DNA of 64,000 bases from Photobacterium aquae (lineage in GTDB: Bacteria; Pseudomonadota; Gammaproteobacteria; Enterobacterales; Vibrionaceae), in the NCBI RefSeq assembly GCF_001029445.1, contig NZ_LDOT01000014.1, positions 62,001 to 126,000 of the forward strand, read 5' to 3'. The notes beneath the pieces were generated by a model. That model did not search any database and was not told the DNA's origin. It saw nothing but the letters and a program-made list of their open reading frames with translations. Of the stretch, positions 9,793 through 17,256 are shown piece by piece. Within the stretch, counting starts at the first letter, position 1. Every line of letters begins with the position of its first letter. The position numbers were made by a program, and so were the translations under genes.

Positions 9793-11383
9793 CCAACACC
9801 ACAGCACAAGGTGATGACGCAACTATAGATTTACAATAATAAGCGAAATCCCGAAACTCCATTGGTTTACCAAAATAAAAGCCCTGTTGTAACACTACCC
9901 CACGATTGGCAAGATATGTAGACTGCTCACACGTTTCTACACCTTCCGCAATCATCTCCATTCCGGCTTCCTTGCCAAAAGCAATAATCGAATCAAGCAG
10001 CGATAATTTAATATCCGATGTACCGATAGTTTCAACAAACATTTTGTCTATCTTCAAGCTGCGGATATTCAATTGTTGTATATAGCTAAATCCACCATAG
10101 CCTGTACCGGCATCATCAAGTTTTACGTCAATGCCCTGATCTCGTAGTTGCTCAATCACATTAGAGGCCATCGCCAAATCAGTAAATCGCTTACGCTCAG
10201 TCACTTCGAATGCAATCTGATCAGGCGAAATATTACTTTCTTCAAGTAATGCCAGCGCGCGCTTCATGACATCGGGATGCTCCAGCTGATCTGGGACAAT
10301 ATTTATACTGATAACCTGTCTGGTTTCTTGCCAATTTAATTTATCCATTTCACGAGCAGCTCTCGAGAGCAACTGTTCAGTAATAGGAAATATTTGTCCG
10401 CTCTTTTCAACATAGGGTATAAATTCCATTGGTGATATCATATCACATCCCGGTCGCTGCCAACGGGCAAGCATTTCACACCCATAGAGTGAGTTATTTG
10501 AGACATTGACAATCGGCTGGTAATAAGGAATAAACTCTTTTCTTGCCAACCCCTGCTCAACTAATGAATGAAGAGATAAGCGTCGAGTTAAAAACAACCT
10601 ATAGGTCGCCACAAATATCATGCCAAATGTTGCACCTAATAATAACAATGGCAGAATTGCAGCTTGCTCATAGTGATTCATCAATCTTGGGCTTACATAT
10701 ATATCCACCCTCAAACCATTATCATAAGTTGAACTCAATAATGGTTCCTGCTCCAATAGACTCGCATCACCACGAAAAAATGAAATATTTGAATTTTCAG
10801 TAGACGTGAGTCTCGTTAAAACACAATCATCACAATATATATTTCTTAAACTATCAACAATCAATGGCTCAAGATATACAAACATTGAACCTAAATGATT
10901 TTTCCATTCAGCAACTATTATTTGCTGCTTATCATTTAATTCATTGACTACCCACAGCGATATATTTTTATTGACGTTATTAACGAGTGGTTTCATCGCT
11001 CTATCGCTTTCAATAGTATCAAAGCTAGAACATTTGATCCCATTTTTAAGCTGTAGTGATATGCGGCGAATCATATAATCACTGTAGCTTATTTGTTCTA
11101 AGTAATGTTGATCGTCTTCACTGCAGTCGAACCGAAACTTTTCACTAAGTGCATAGAGAGAATCAGGGTACCGCTCTACTCGATTGGAATAAGTCGACAA
11201 GAGTTCTTGGGCATCGTATTTTAACATTGTAGAAATGTAAGTACGAGAAGCAATCCCCGTGAACATCAACGCAAACGATGCGCATAACGTAATAACAACT
11301 ACGAAAAACAAATAACCGTTAGGCTGACACTGCTTAGCCAGTCCATTGTGATTTGATGTTTGTCGTTCTAAAATCAGCCTCAT
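9788..11383 (-). CDS. CSS-motif EAL-domain cyclic-di-GMP phosphodiesterase
   Basis: A 531-residue protein with a membrane segment near residues 20-45, a periplasmic region of about 200 residues, a second membrane segment near 235-255, then a cytoplasmic EAL domain. The periplasmic part contains KCSSF near residue 115 and an earlier Cys, as in the CSS-motif sensor family, whose activity in E. coli depends on the DSB disulfide system. In the EAL domain the signature reads CEMLARW (E303), followed by EVTER, KLDDAGTGYGGFSYI, KIDKMF and AEGVET, so the metal- and substrate-binding acidic residues appear intact. It should hydrolyse c-di-GMP to pGpG under envelope redox control. Monocistronic, convergent with the GNAT/nitrilase gene. 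Confidence 0.93.
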   Translation of the reverse strand: MRLILERQTSNHNGLAKQCQPNGYLFFVVVITLCASFALMFTGIASRTYISTMLKYDAQELLSTYSNRVERYPDSLYALSEKFRFDCSEDDQHYLEQISYSDYMIRRISLQLKNGIKCSSFDTIESDRAMKPLVNNVNKNISLWVVNELNDKQQIIVAEWKNHLGSMFVYLEPLIVDSLRNIYCDDCVLTRLTSTENSNISFFRGDASLLEQEPLLSSTYDNGLRVDIYVSPRLMNHYEQAAILPLLLLGATFGMIFVATYRLFLTRRLSLHSLVEQGLARKEFIPYYQPIVNVSNNSLYGCEMLARWQRPGCDMISPMEFIPYVEKSGQIFPITEQLLSRAAREMDKLNWQETRQVISINIVPDQLEHPDVMKRALALLEESNISPDQIAFEVTERKRFTDLAMASNVIEQLRDQGIDVKLDDAGTGYGGFSYIQQLNIRSLKIDKMFVETIGTSDIKLSLLDSIIAFGKEAGMEMIAEGVETCEQSTYLANRGVVLQQGFYFGKPMEFRDFAYYCKSIVASSPCAVVLV

Positions 11384-11541
11384 ACTACCAACAAGCCCAG
11401 CATCCTACGCTAACAAGATTCGCTATTGCTCCAACATCTGGGCGCAACTTGCTATCCCGTTGAATTACCTTAAGAAATTAACAGCAAAAACCACTAATGA
11501 CCACAAGCATATTCAACAATATTGGTATTGATTTAAAACTA

Positions 11542-11555
11542 TTGACCTAGATCAC
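11542..11555. promoter_or_regulatory. Possible FNR-like site upstream of the EAL gene
   Basis: TTGACCTAGATCAC matches the FNR consensus TTGAT-N4-ATCAA at 8 of 10 positions. It is about 160 bp upstream of the EAL start. Pattern match by eye; weak. Confidence 0.25.
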
Positions 11556-11587
11556 AACAAACGTACAGACATGCGGAATAGTAAACT

Positions 11588-11620
11588 GTAGTAACCGATT
11601 ACATTATTATCGGTTACTAC
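11588..11620. repeat. Perfect 12-bp inverted repeat downstream of the 35-residue peptide gene
   Basis: GTAGTAACCGAT and its exact complement flank a nine-base AT-rich spacer. The left-going peptide gene ends 27 bp to the right. No T tract follows on either strand, so it could be a rho-independent terminator lacking a U tract, a processing signal, or an operator for the EAL gene. Confidence 0.7.
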
Positions 11621-11646
11621 CATGCAATAAATGCCTTTCAGCACAT

Positions 11647-11754
11647 TTAAAGAGACTTGCTTGAATAATCAATACCTTTACAGCATTTCTTCTCACGAAG
11701 AACGACGTAAGCACCACCGATAATAAAAGCAATGACTAGCAACGTTTCCATCAT
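11647..11754 (-). CDS. Small predicted single-span membrane protein, 35 residues
   Basis: This short frame starts ATG-ATG at 11754, nine bases after AAAGGT on the minus strand. It encodes METLLVIAFIIGGAYVVL, one clear membrane helix, followed by REKKCCKGIDY and a Ser/Lys-rich end. The positive charges and paired cysteines directly after the helix suggest an inner-membrane peptide with a cytoplasmic tail. Composition, a ribosome site and a hairpin downstream support a real gene; no family is recognised. It lies in an otherwise empty 780-bp gap between the EAL and VOC genes. It resembles in plan the small membrane peptides that modulate larger membrane complexes, but no partner can be named. 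Confidence 0.55.
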   Translation of the reverse strand: MMETLLVIAFIIGGAYVVLREKKCCKGIDYSSKSL

Positions 11755-12163
11755 TACAGTAAACCTTTGAAAAATTAAAAATAAGGGGTTGTCCAAGGTC
11801 TAAAAAATGCCTCTAAACGGCACTTAGAAGCAATTTTTAGACAGGAATAAGATACCGTAATTTGCCCTAAAATGCACGCTGGAGTTATTTTTTTGTGAAA
11901 AACAGAACAAATTTACTGAATAATTAATGACATTCCCATAATTCGATAAAATCATCAGGTAAACTCGGAAAAACCGTCACATTGTATTACTTTCTCTCCA
12001 TCCCCCGTCAATCACCACTTGTGATATCAAGGATTTCCGACTCTGTTCCCTTCTTTGCAAAAACGTTCATCTCACTTAACAATCAATTATCAAGCGCATC
12101 AATAACCACTGAAACATGGCAACAACTTATGATAGATACTCGAGATTTAACAGACTAACAACG
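11755..12163. other. Intergenic, no gene seen
   Basis: About 410 AT-rich bases without a plausible reading frame on either strand. The left end should hold the promoter of the 35-residue peptide gene. No RNA gene or repeat was recognised. Confidence 0.5.
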
Positions 12164-12598
12164 TTAACCCGCACAACGGATCTCGACAGTATTTCCCTCT
12201 GGATCATTGATATACAATGAACGGCCAAAACCGCCAGCACCATACCTAACGGTAAACTCTCCAACTTCTATTCCACCAGCCTCCAAACATCGGCAAATCT
12301 CGACTTCCTCCAATGGCTTTATTTGAAGACAGAAATGATCCATATTGTTACCTTGATGAGTGGGGGCTCCTCCACCTTTCCTGCCCAGATTGCTCTCCAC
12401 ATCAACCAAGTCGATCAAGGCGTTCCCTGCTCTCAGTTGTGTCAAACCTAATGCTTTCTCTGTTTCGCGCTCTATCTGACAACCCAGCACTTGAACATAA
12501 AATTCAAGCATCTCAGTGAGCCGGGTTGTGCGTAGAACAATATGATCAATACCTGTTGCTTCTATCACTGGATAACTACCTAGAGACAAACTCCTCAT
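12164..12598 (-). CDS. VOC (glyoxalase/bleomycin-resistance fold) protein
   Basis: A 144-residue single VOC module. GIDHIVLRT with its metal-ligand His opens the first beta-alpha-beta unit; MDHFCLQI begins the second, and the C-terminal YINDPEGNTVEIR holds the DPEGN...E pattern that supplies the last ligand Glu. Such stand-alone VOC proteins of vibrios and enterics are often labelled lactoylglutathione-lyase-like, but the substrate is unknown. The ATG at 12598 has a poor ribosome site; GTG at 12568, preceded by AGGTAG at good spacing, would give a protein beginning at the conserved IEATGIDH and is a serious alternative. Confidence 0.85.
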   Translation of the reverse strand: MRSLSLGSYPVIEATGIDHIVLRTTRLTEMLEFYVQVLGCQIERETEKALGLTQLRAGNALIDLVDVESNLGRKGGGAPTHQGNNMDHFCLQIKPLEEVEICRCLEAGGIEVGEFTVRYGAGGFGRSLYINDPEGNTVEIRCAG

Positions 12599-12742
12599 TA
12601 AAATTTAGTCGCTCATCTCACTTATACCCAAATTATCAAAGGTGGAAACAGCGTGGGCATTGAGATAAAAATCGTGCAGATAACATAAAACCCAGTACAA
12701 TGCTGACCGCTTTTATATCCACCGCACCAGCAGGCACAAAGA

Positions 12743-13435
12743 TTGAAACTCAGTAAACGTCTAAAACAAATCGAATCAATGGTGACTTCAGACTATAGCC
12801 ATATCTGGGATTGCTGTTGCGATCACGGCCACCTAGGTACCGCCCTCCTTACCCGTAACGCTGCTCAGTATATTCACTTTGTTGATATCGTCCCTGAACT
12901 TATCGAGACTCTTGAAAACAAGCTACAGCATTTTCATGAAGATTCTGAAACACATTGGGAAGCTCTGTGTCAGGATGTTTCTACTTTGCCACTCAGCCGC
13001 TACAAAGGCCGCCAACTCATTATCATTGCCGGCGTTGGTGGGGATCTCATGACAAAATTTATTGAGGACTTGCATTTACACCACCCAAAAGTGGATGTCG
13101 ACTTTTTACTGTGCCCTGTTCATCATCAATTCACGTTAAGGAATAAGCTCAATTCATTGGGTTTTAGTTGCAAACAAGAAGCATTGGTCGAGGACAACCA
13201 ACGTTTTTATGAAGTAATGTTGGTATCTCCCCCTAGAACAGACCGGGATATTGATAAATTATCGGCTGTCAGCCTTGTAGGCGAATCATTCTGGCTGTCC
13301 GCAATACCAGAAGAAGATACCATTGCACAAAAATACCTCACAAAGACACTGGCTCATTATCAGCGAATCCAGCAAGGCAAGAAGGTAGACGTACAGCATA
13401 TTATTGATGCTTACAATGCAGTAACCATATCATGA
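12743..13435 (+). CDS. trmK: tRNA (adenine-22-N1)-methyltransferase TrmK
   Basis: A 230-residue Rossmann methyltransferase of the DUF633/TrmK family, which methylates A22 in the D-arm of tRNAs using SAM. Motif I reads WDCCCDHGHLGTALL, equivalent to the GSDHAYLP region of Bacillus TrmK; IIIAGVGGDLM and LCPVHHQFTLR follow as in the family. The start is a TTG at 12743: the next ATG would remove the conserved LSKRLKQIESMV N-terminus, so the rare start is preferred. The gene is single, between a divergent VOC gene and the convergent YidD-like gene. Confidence 0.88.
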   Translation: MKLSKRLKQIESMVTSDYSHIWDCCCDHGHLGTALLTRNAAQYIHFVDIVPELIETLENKLQHFHEDSETHWEALCQDVSTLPLSRYKGRQLIIIAGVGGDLMTKFIEDLHLHHPKVDVDFLLCPVHHQFTLRNKLNSLGFSCKQEALVEDNQRFYEVMLVSPPRTDRDIDKLSAVSLVGESFWLSAIPEEDTIAQKYLTKTLAHYQRIQQGKKVDVQHIIDAYNAVTIS

Positions 13436-13453
13436 AGTAACTAGGTAAAATTA

Positions 13454-13475
13454 GGCCGCGGCCCATGCAGCGGCC
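13454..13475. terminator. GC-rich hairpin between convergent trmK and yidD-like genes
   Basis: Stem GGCCGC/GCGGCC with a ten-base loop. The minus-strand exit is TA-rich but not a clean T run, so terminator function is only probable. Confidence 0.45.
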
Positions 13476-13493
13476 AATGGAGAAGCGACCCTT

Positions 13494-13871
13494 TTATTTC
13501 TTGCTACCACGATATGGAAGCAATGAGCAATCACAAGGTATCGTTGGTGAATCACAATAGTTTGTTGGAATACAATCTATGACATCGGGTTGGCAGTAGC
13601 AATCACAGGTTTCTAAACAATTACGCCAACGACGCTTTCTTTTTTCTTTTCTATCATTCTGGCTCTCGATCAAATAAACCGTTCTACAATCTTGAAACCG
13701 CTTTCTAGCCAAAGGCAAGCTTTTCACTACACCATGCTCAATGACTAATTTACGGATCGCTTCCGAACAAGAATCCCCTTGACGATAATATGCATGGGCA
13801 CATCGGTACCCTTTATACGGCGATATATAGCGCTGATAAAAACGAATTAATACGACTACCGCACGACGCAT
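13494..13871 (-). CDS. YidD-family (membrane protein insertion efficiency factor) relative with cysteine-rich tail
   Basis: The first 70 of 125 residues follow the YidD pattern: LIRFYQRYISP, then GYRCAHAYY, a Cys-Ser, EAIRKLVIEHGVVKS and LARKRFQDC. YidD is a small membrane-associated protein that helps YidC insertion and is normally encoded between rnpA and yidC. This copy is away from that locus, and the usual CRFxPTCSxYA box is altered to CAHAYYRQGDSCSEA. A basic linker (KEKRKRR) leads to a tail of about 45 residues with eight cysteines in C-x-C and spaced patterns, which normal YidD lacks. I read it as a divergent paralogue; the tail could bind metal or form disulfides. Confidence 0.8.
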   Translation of the reverse strand: MRRAVVVLIRFYQRYISPYKGYRCAHAYYRQGDSCSEAIRKLVIEHGVVKSLPLARKRFQDCRTVYLIESQNDRKEKRKRRWRNCLETCDCYCQPDVIDCIPTNYCDSPTIPCDCSLLPYRGSKK

Positions 13872-13942
13872 CCGTCATTCCTCATCTAAAGACAATACTT
13901 ACTAAAAATTTTGCGGAAATACTATCATAAAAAGACATAACT

Positions 13943-14428
13943 TTACTTACGTCGTCTCCATTCCCGCAATAAAAAAAGCCCACCTCCAATTACACCACTC
14001 ACAATGCATATTTGATGGAGCTGCGAAATACTCACAACACCATGCAGAAAATTCAGTGTTCCAAATGGATACAACAAATTCACATCAACGTGCATAACAC
14101 TATCAATCAATACATGACTAAATGTGCCAATAAAGGCAGTGATGAACGCAATTTTCCAAGATATGGGGGCATAGCAATCCCAGCGCATGATTCTTAACCC
14201 TAACTCTCCCAAGGGTTTTCCTGTTATTGCCGCAATGATAGCAATAACTGCCGCCCCCAATAGAGAATGAGATGTACCATGCAACTCACCGTTGTACCCA
14301 AGCATCACCAGCAATGGCTGAATATCGATAAGAATTTGCGACCACCCGAAAACAGTCACAGAAAATGTTCGCCCTAGTGCCGCTTTCATGACCAGGCTTG
14401 GTCCCATATGTAACGGTGTAAACGGCAT
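13943..14428 (-). CDS. YdjM-like small integral membrane protein (DUF457/DUF4184-type)
   Basis: 161 residues with about four membrane segments. PFTPLHMGPSLVMKAAL at the start, HGTSHSLLGA near residue 50 and GTFSHVLIDSVMHVD near residue 105 give the His and Asp pattern of membrane-bound metal-dependent hydrolase-like proteins related to YdjM. Enzymatic activity is not proven for this group, so no substrate is proposed. The gene stands 70 bp upstream of the YidD-like gene on the same strand and might share its transcript. A second, longer YdjM-like protein is encoded at 42146-42904. Confidence 0.65.
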   Translation of the reverse strand: MPFTPLHMGPSLVMKAALGRTFSVTVFGWSQILIDIQPLLVMLGYNGELHGTSHSLLGAAVIAIIAAITGKPLGELGLRIMRWDCYAPISWKIAFITAFIGTFSHVLIDSVMHVDVNLLYPFGTLNFLHGVVSISQLHQICIVSGVIGGGLFLLREWRRRK

Positions 14429-14751
14429 GACCTCATCCTAGTTCACATCTGAAATTCATTGTGCGCTAGAATACCAAGAAAGAAGTCCTTAACCTTGCCA
14501 CCTTATTAATTTTGCGAGTGATGTAGAGTTAAGATGAACTTTATACATAATTTACAGCTTAGATAACTATTTTTAAAATATAACTTATACCTATCACTGT
14601 AAGCTATTGATTAAAATTAGTATAGGATAATAATAAACAACTAGCAGATTTTATATAACTGGTTATTCTACATTAAAAATGCTAATTCCGTTGTCGAGTA
14701 TTTAAACAAACTAGAGTGATTAATTATTTACTACGATGGCATTACTAGTAT
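14429..14751. other. AT-rich intergenic region, no gene seen
   Basis: About 320 very AT-rich bases upstream of the YdjM-like gene, probably containing its promoter. No frame of substance and no RNA gene recognised. Confidence 0.5.
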
Positions 14752-14780
14752 GAAAAAAGGGAGAAGCAATGCTTCTCCCC
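14752..14780 (-). terminator. Rho-independent terminator of the CDF transporter gene
   Basis: Stem GGGAGAAGC/GCTTCTCCC with a three-base loop, followed on the minus strand by six T residues, 24 bp after the transporter stop. Confidence 0.9.
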
Positions 14781-14803
14781 CTATTTTCAAGCAGCGATAT
14801 AAC

Positions 14804-15718
14804 TTACAACCAACGTGCCTGGCCGGTAAATGATACCGATAGCCAAGCATCACCGAGTTGCTCAGACAAAGATTCCCAGAGCACTTGACGTACCTGATCC
14901 TGACGCTTAGTCGTCCAGAAATTATCATCTCTAACTAAGATATTCACCTCAAGATCATACTGACGACCAGTTTTCGCCAAATGATGGGTATAATCCTCAA
15001 AGTGATATTGTTTCGATAGTTTTTCAATCACACGATCAACATTTTCCTGAACATCATCTTGTGGTGCCACCAACAAGACTTCTTTCAAGTTGCGTCGTAA
15101 CACGCTAATCGGCAATACAGCAGCTGCTAGTGATAGTGTTGAAACCAAAATTGGGTCCACATAGCGGTTCCACTGCGAATAACCAAATTGATCCATGATC
15201 ATGACAAGAACAAAACCAACCAGGATTGCTGCACTCAGAATACCATCGATCAACCACTCCTGAGAGTCGACTCTCACAAGCTCAGACTGCTCGCTTTTCG
15301 CAATATGAATTTCAGTAAAATATATCGCAAAGCTACAGAAGGTCGATAGCACCGCGTAGATCATGGCGTGCTCTAGCACAATTTCATGACCTCCGCTGAC
15401 AATGGTTTGCACACCATTGATAAACGCCAAGATACAGGTAATGAGGATGAGCAAGCCATTGACCACGTTAATTAACGGTTCAAGGTGCGCATATCCAAAT
15501 TGGAAATATTCATCATCAGGTTTTGAGACGAGATAAGCGGTATACAGGCTCAAGCCAGTCATACCCATACTCAACAATGAAAACATGCCGTCAAGCAGAA
15601 TCGCATCGGATCCGACATACAATCCGTAGCCAACGCCCAAGCTAGTCAGTAGTACCGTACCGGCAAGGGACATCTTAAGGGCCATGCGCTCTTTACTAAT
15701 TTTACGGCTAGTAGCCAT
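14804..15718 (-). CDS. Cation diffusion facilitator (CDF) family metal transporter
   Basis: 304 residues with about six membrane helices, then a cytoplasmic C-terminal domain of roughly 85 residues, the usual CDF plan. DAILLDGMFSLLSM matches the TM2 signature with its metal-site Asp, and RVDSQEWLIDGILS supplies the acidic TM5 residues; a His is absent from the TM5 site, so a Zn-only HxxxD site is not seen and Fe, Mn or another metal is possible. The start has a strong AGGAGG site seven bases upstream. CDF proteins export divalent metals by proton exchange. The gene is single, with a clear terminator, and two short palindromes lie in its leader (15745-15788). Confidence 0.9.
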   Translation of the reverse strand: MATSRKISKERMALKMSLAGTVLLTSLGVGYGLYVGSDAILLDGMFSLLSMGMTGLSLYTAYLVSKPDDEYFQFGYAHLEPLINVVNGLLILITCILAFINGVQTIVSGGHEIVLEHAMIYAVLSTFCSFAIYFTEIHIAKSEQSELVRVDSQEWLIDGILSAAILVGFVLVMIMDQFGYSQWNRYVDPILVSTLSLAAAVLPISVLRRNLKEVLLVAPQDDVQENVDRVIEKLSKQYHFEDYTHHLAKTGRQYDLEVNILVRDDNFWTTKRQDQVRQVLWESLSEQLGDAWLSVSFTGQARWL

Positions 15719-15881
15719 AATTTCCTCCTGTTATTACTCTATTTGCAATTTCAATTGCGGTTATTTACAACTTGCACATCAAGTGCAAACCTATAATGCA
15801 ACACATACGTTACATATATACTACTATCACAGCTCACGAAGATGAACAAGTTCGTGGCTGTCATCATGCTGATCGATCAGA

Positions 15882-16319
15882 CTAATTTTTCAGAACATTT
15901 TCATCAAGCCAGCGCGAAAAAGCACTGGCTTGCAAACCTGAATGCAATGCCGATTGCTGCTTTCCTTTCTTGAACGCAAGCACACTTGGTACCCCACGCA
16001 AACGGAAACGCTGTGTCAGTTGCTGATGTTTGGTCGCATTTATCCGAATAAAGCGTATTTTTTCACTACGCTGCTTCGCCATTTTTTCCACGACTGGCTT
16101 GAAGGCTTTACAAGGTGCACAATTGTCTGACCAAAATATGGCGACAACAGGTCGAGGTGACTGTGTCATTGCAAGAAACGTTTGAGCGTCTACATCAACG
16201 ACAGTGCCATCAATCGCCATTTTTTGGCAAGACGGGCATAATGGGGAGTTTGATAACGAATTGACTGTAAACGAATTACGTTGATTACAGTGCGGGCAAA
16301 CAAGAATAAAATTAGACAT
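15882..16319 (-). CDS. trxC: Thioredoxin 2 (TrxC), with CAPC active site
   Basis: 145 residues with the two-part plan of TrxC: an N-terminal zinc ribbon with two Cys pairs (CPHC and CPSC) and a thioredoxin fold. The active site reads WSDNCAPCKAF rather than the WCGPC of typical thioredoxins, so the dithiol pair is kept but the conserved glycine is Ala and the preceding Trp is shifted. The cis-proline is present in GVPSVLAF. TrxC reduces disulfides in the cytoplasm and is linked to oxidative stress defence. It is a single gene. CAPC should change the redox potential; this is inference from studies of the dipeptide between the cysteines. Confidence 0.9.
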   Translation of the reverse strand: MSNFILVCPHCNQRNSFTVNSLSNSPLCPSCQKMAIDGTVVDVDAQTFLAMTQSPRPVVAIFWSDNCAPCKAFKPVVEKMAKQRSEKIRFIRINATKHQQLTQRFRLRGVPSVLAFKKGKQQSALHSGLQASAFSRWLDENVLKN

Positions 16320-16457
16320 AAATCACACATTAGAAAGGCTAAAATATATACCTAATCACCTTGTAAAAGCAATCAACAAATCTCGTTATATCACCAAATA
16401 TGAACGACTAGTGTATATCATCGCTTTTCCGCTCTGTCTCTCGGCGATCCTCAACGC

Positions 16458-16916
16458 TCATGGTGCGTTCTTTTGTAATTGTAGTCGCTCAATATCACTA
16501 TAAAAATTAAGCATTTTTGCGCGACTTACACTGTACTCAAAACCAGACCCATCACAGAAATTACTCTGGTTGTGCAGTTCCGGACTCTTAAGACGGAGAA
16601 AACTGCATGTCGCATACTGTTCACAAGCCAGATCCCTCTCTTGGGCCAACTTGCCCCAATAAGTTGTAAAGTGCTGCAATGCAAACTCAAGCTGTTCGTA
16701 ATTTTCAGCACTGAGCTCTGTTCGAAGCAGCGCCAGCTCTTTTTGTCGTTCACTCATAAACTCATCAAACGATGCCGTCAATGACTTTACCCCTGACCCC
16801 GTATAGCACTTGTCCTCAACATAAATATCGCGCTGACTACTTATCCCCGCTCCCTCCTCTTGCGAAGTACAAGCCGCAACAAAAAATAACAAACCAACAG
16901 CACTGCAATACTTCAT
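16458..16916 (-). CDS. Uncharacterised small lipoprotein
   Basis: 152 residues from ATG 16916; a TTG four codons upstream is also in frame. MKYCSAVGLLFFVAACTS is a lipoprotein signal with the lipobox VAAC, so the mature protein would be lipid-anchored; the residue after the Cys is Thr, which favours outer-membrane sorting. The mature part is mostly helical, with four further cysteines (DKCYTG, DLACEQYATC, NFCDG) that could make two disulfides. No family is recognised. It has no operon partner: trxC ends over 100 bp away and the dehydrogenase operon is divergent. Confidence 0.75.
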   Translation of the reverse strand: MKYCSAVGLLFFVAACTSQEEGAGISSQRDIYVEDKCYTGSGVKSLTASFDEFMSERQKELALLRTELSAENYEQLEFALQHFTTYWGKLAQERDLACEQYATCSFLRLKSPELHNQSNFCDGSGFEYSVSRAKMLNFYSDIERLQLQKNAP

Positions 16917-17256
16917 GGCATATTCCAAACTTTGTTATATAGATTTAGTGGTAGATACCAAACCATGCCTGACCGTATTAAGAAGTATGCGCAACCCGCT
17001 CTACAATTTCGCGTTATCATCTGCGGTTCTTAATCCTGACACAACGCTACATGTTATGAGATGAAAGACCACGATGCAGGGTGTACCGAAATGTTTACTC
17101 CCCAATCAACACCCACCACAAGCGAACATTAACATTCTGATTACAATTAAAACTATCAAGTAATCCAGCAACGCCCTTCTCACAACCCGATTTCTCGCCG
17201 GTTTACTGACAATTTGCTGTCCGCCTCATTTGAGGCAGCTAAAAAAGGAGCGAGTG
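16917..17256. other. Divergent promoter region, no gene seen
   Basis: About 340 bp between the lipoprotein gene and the 2-oxoacid dehydrogenase operon. It must hold both promoters. No operator palindrome or RNA gene stood out. Confidence 0.5.

Noticed and set aside
15835..15856. CACGAA/TTCGTG hairpin downstream of trxC
   Set aside because: Only six base pairs with a ten-base loop and no T run, so not called a terminator.
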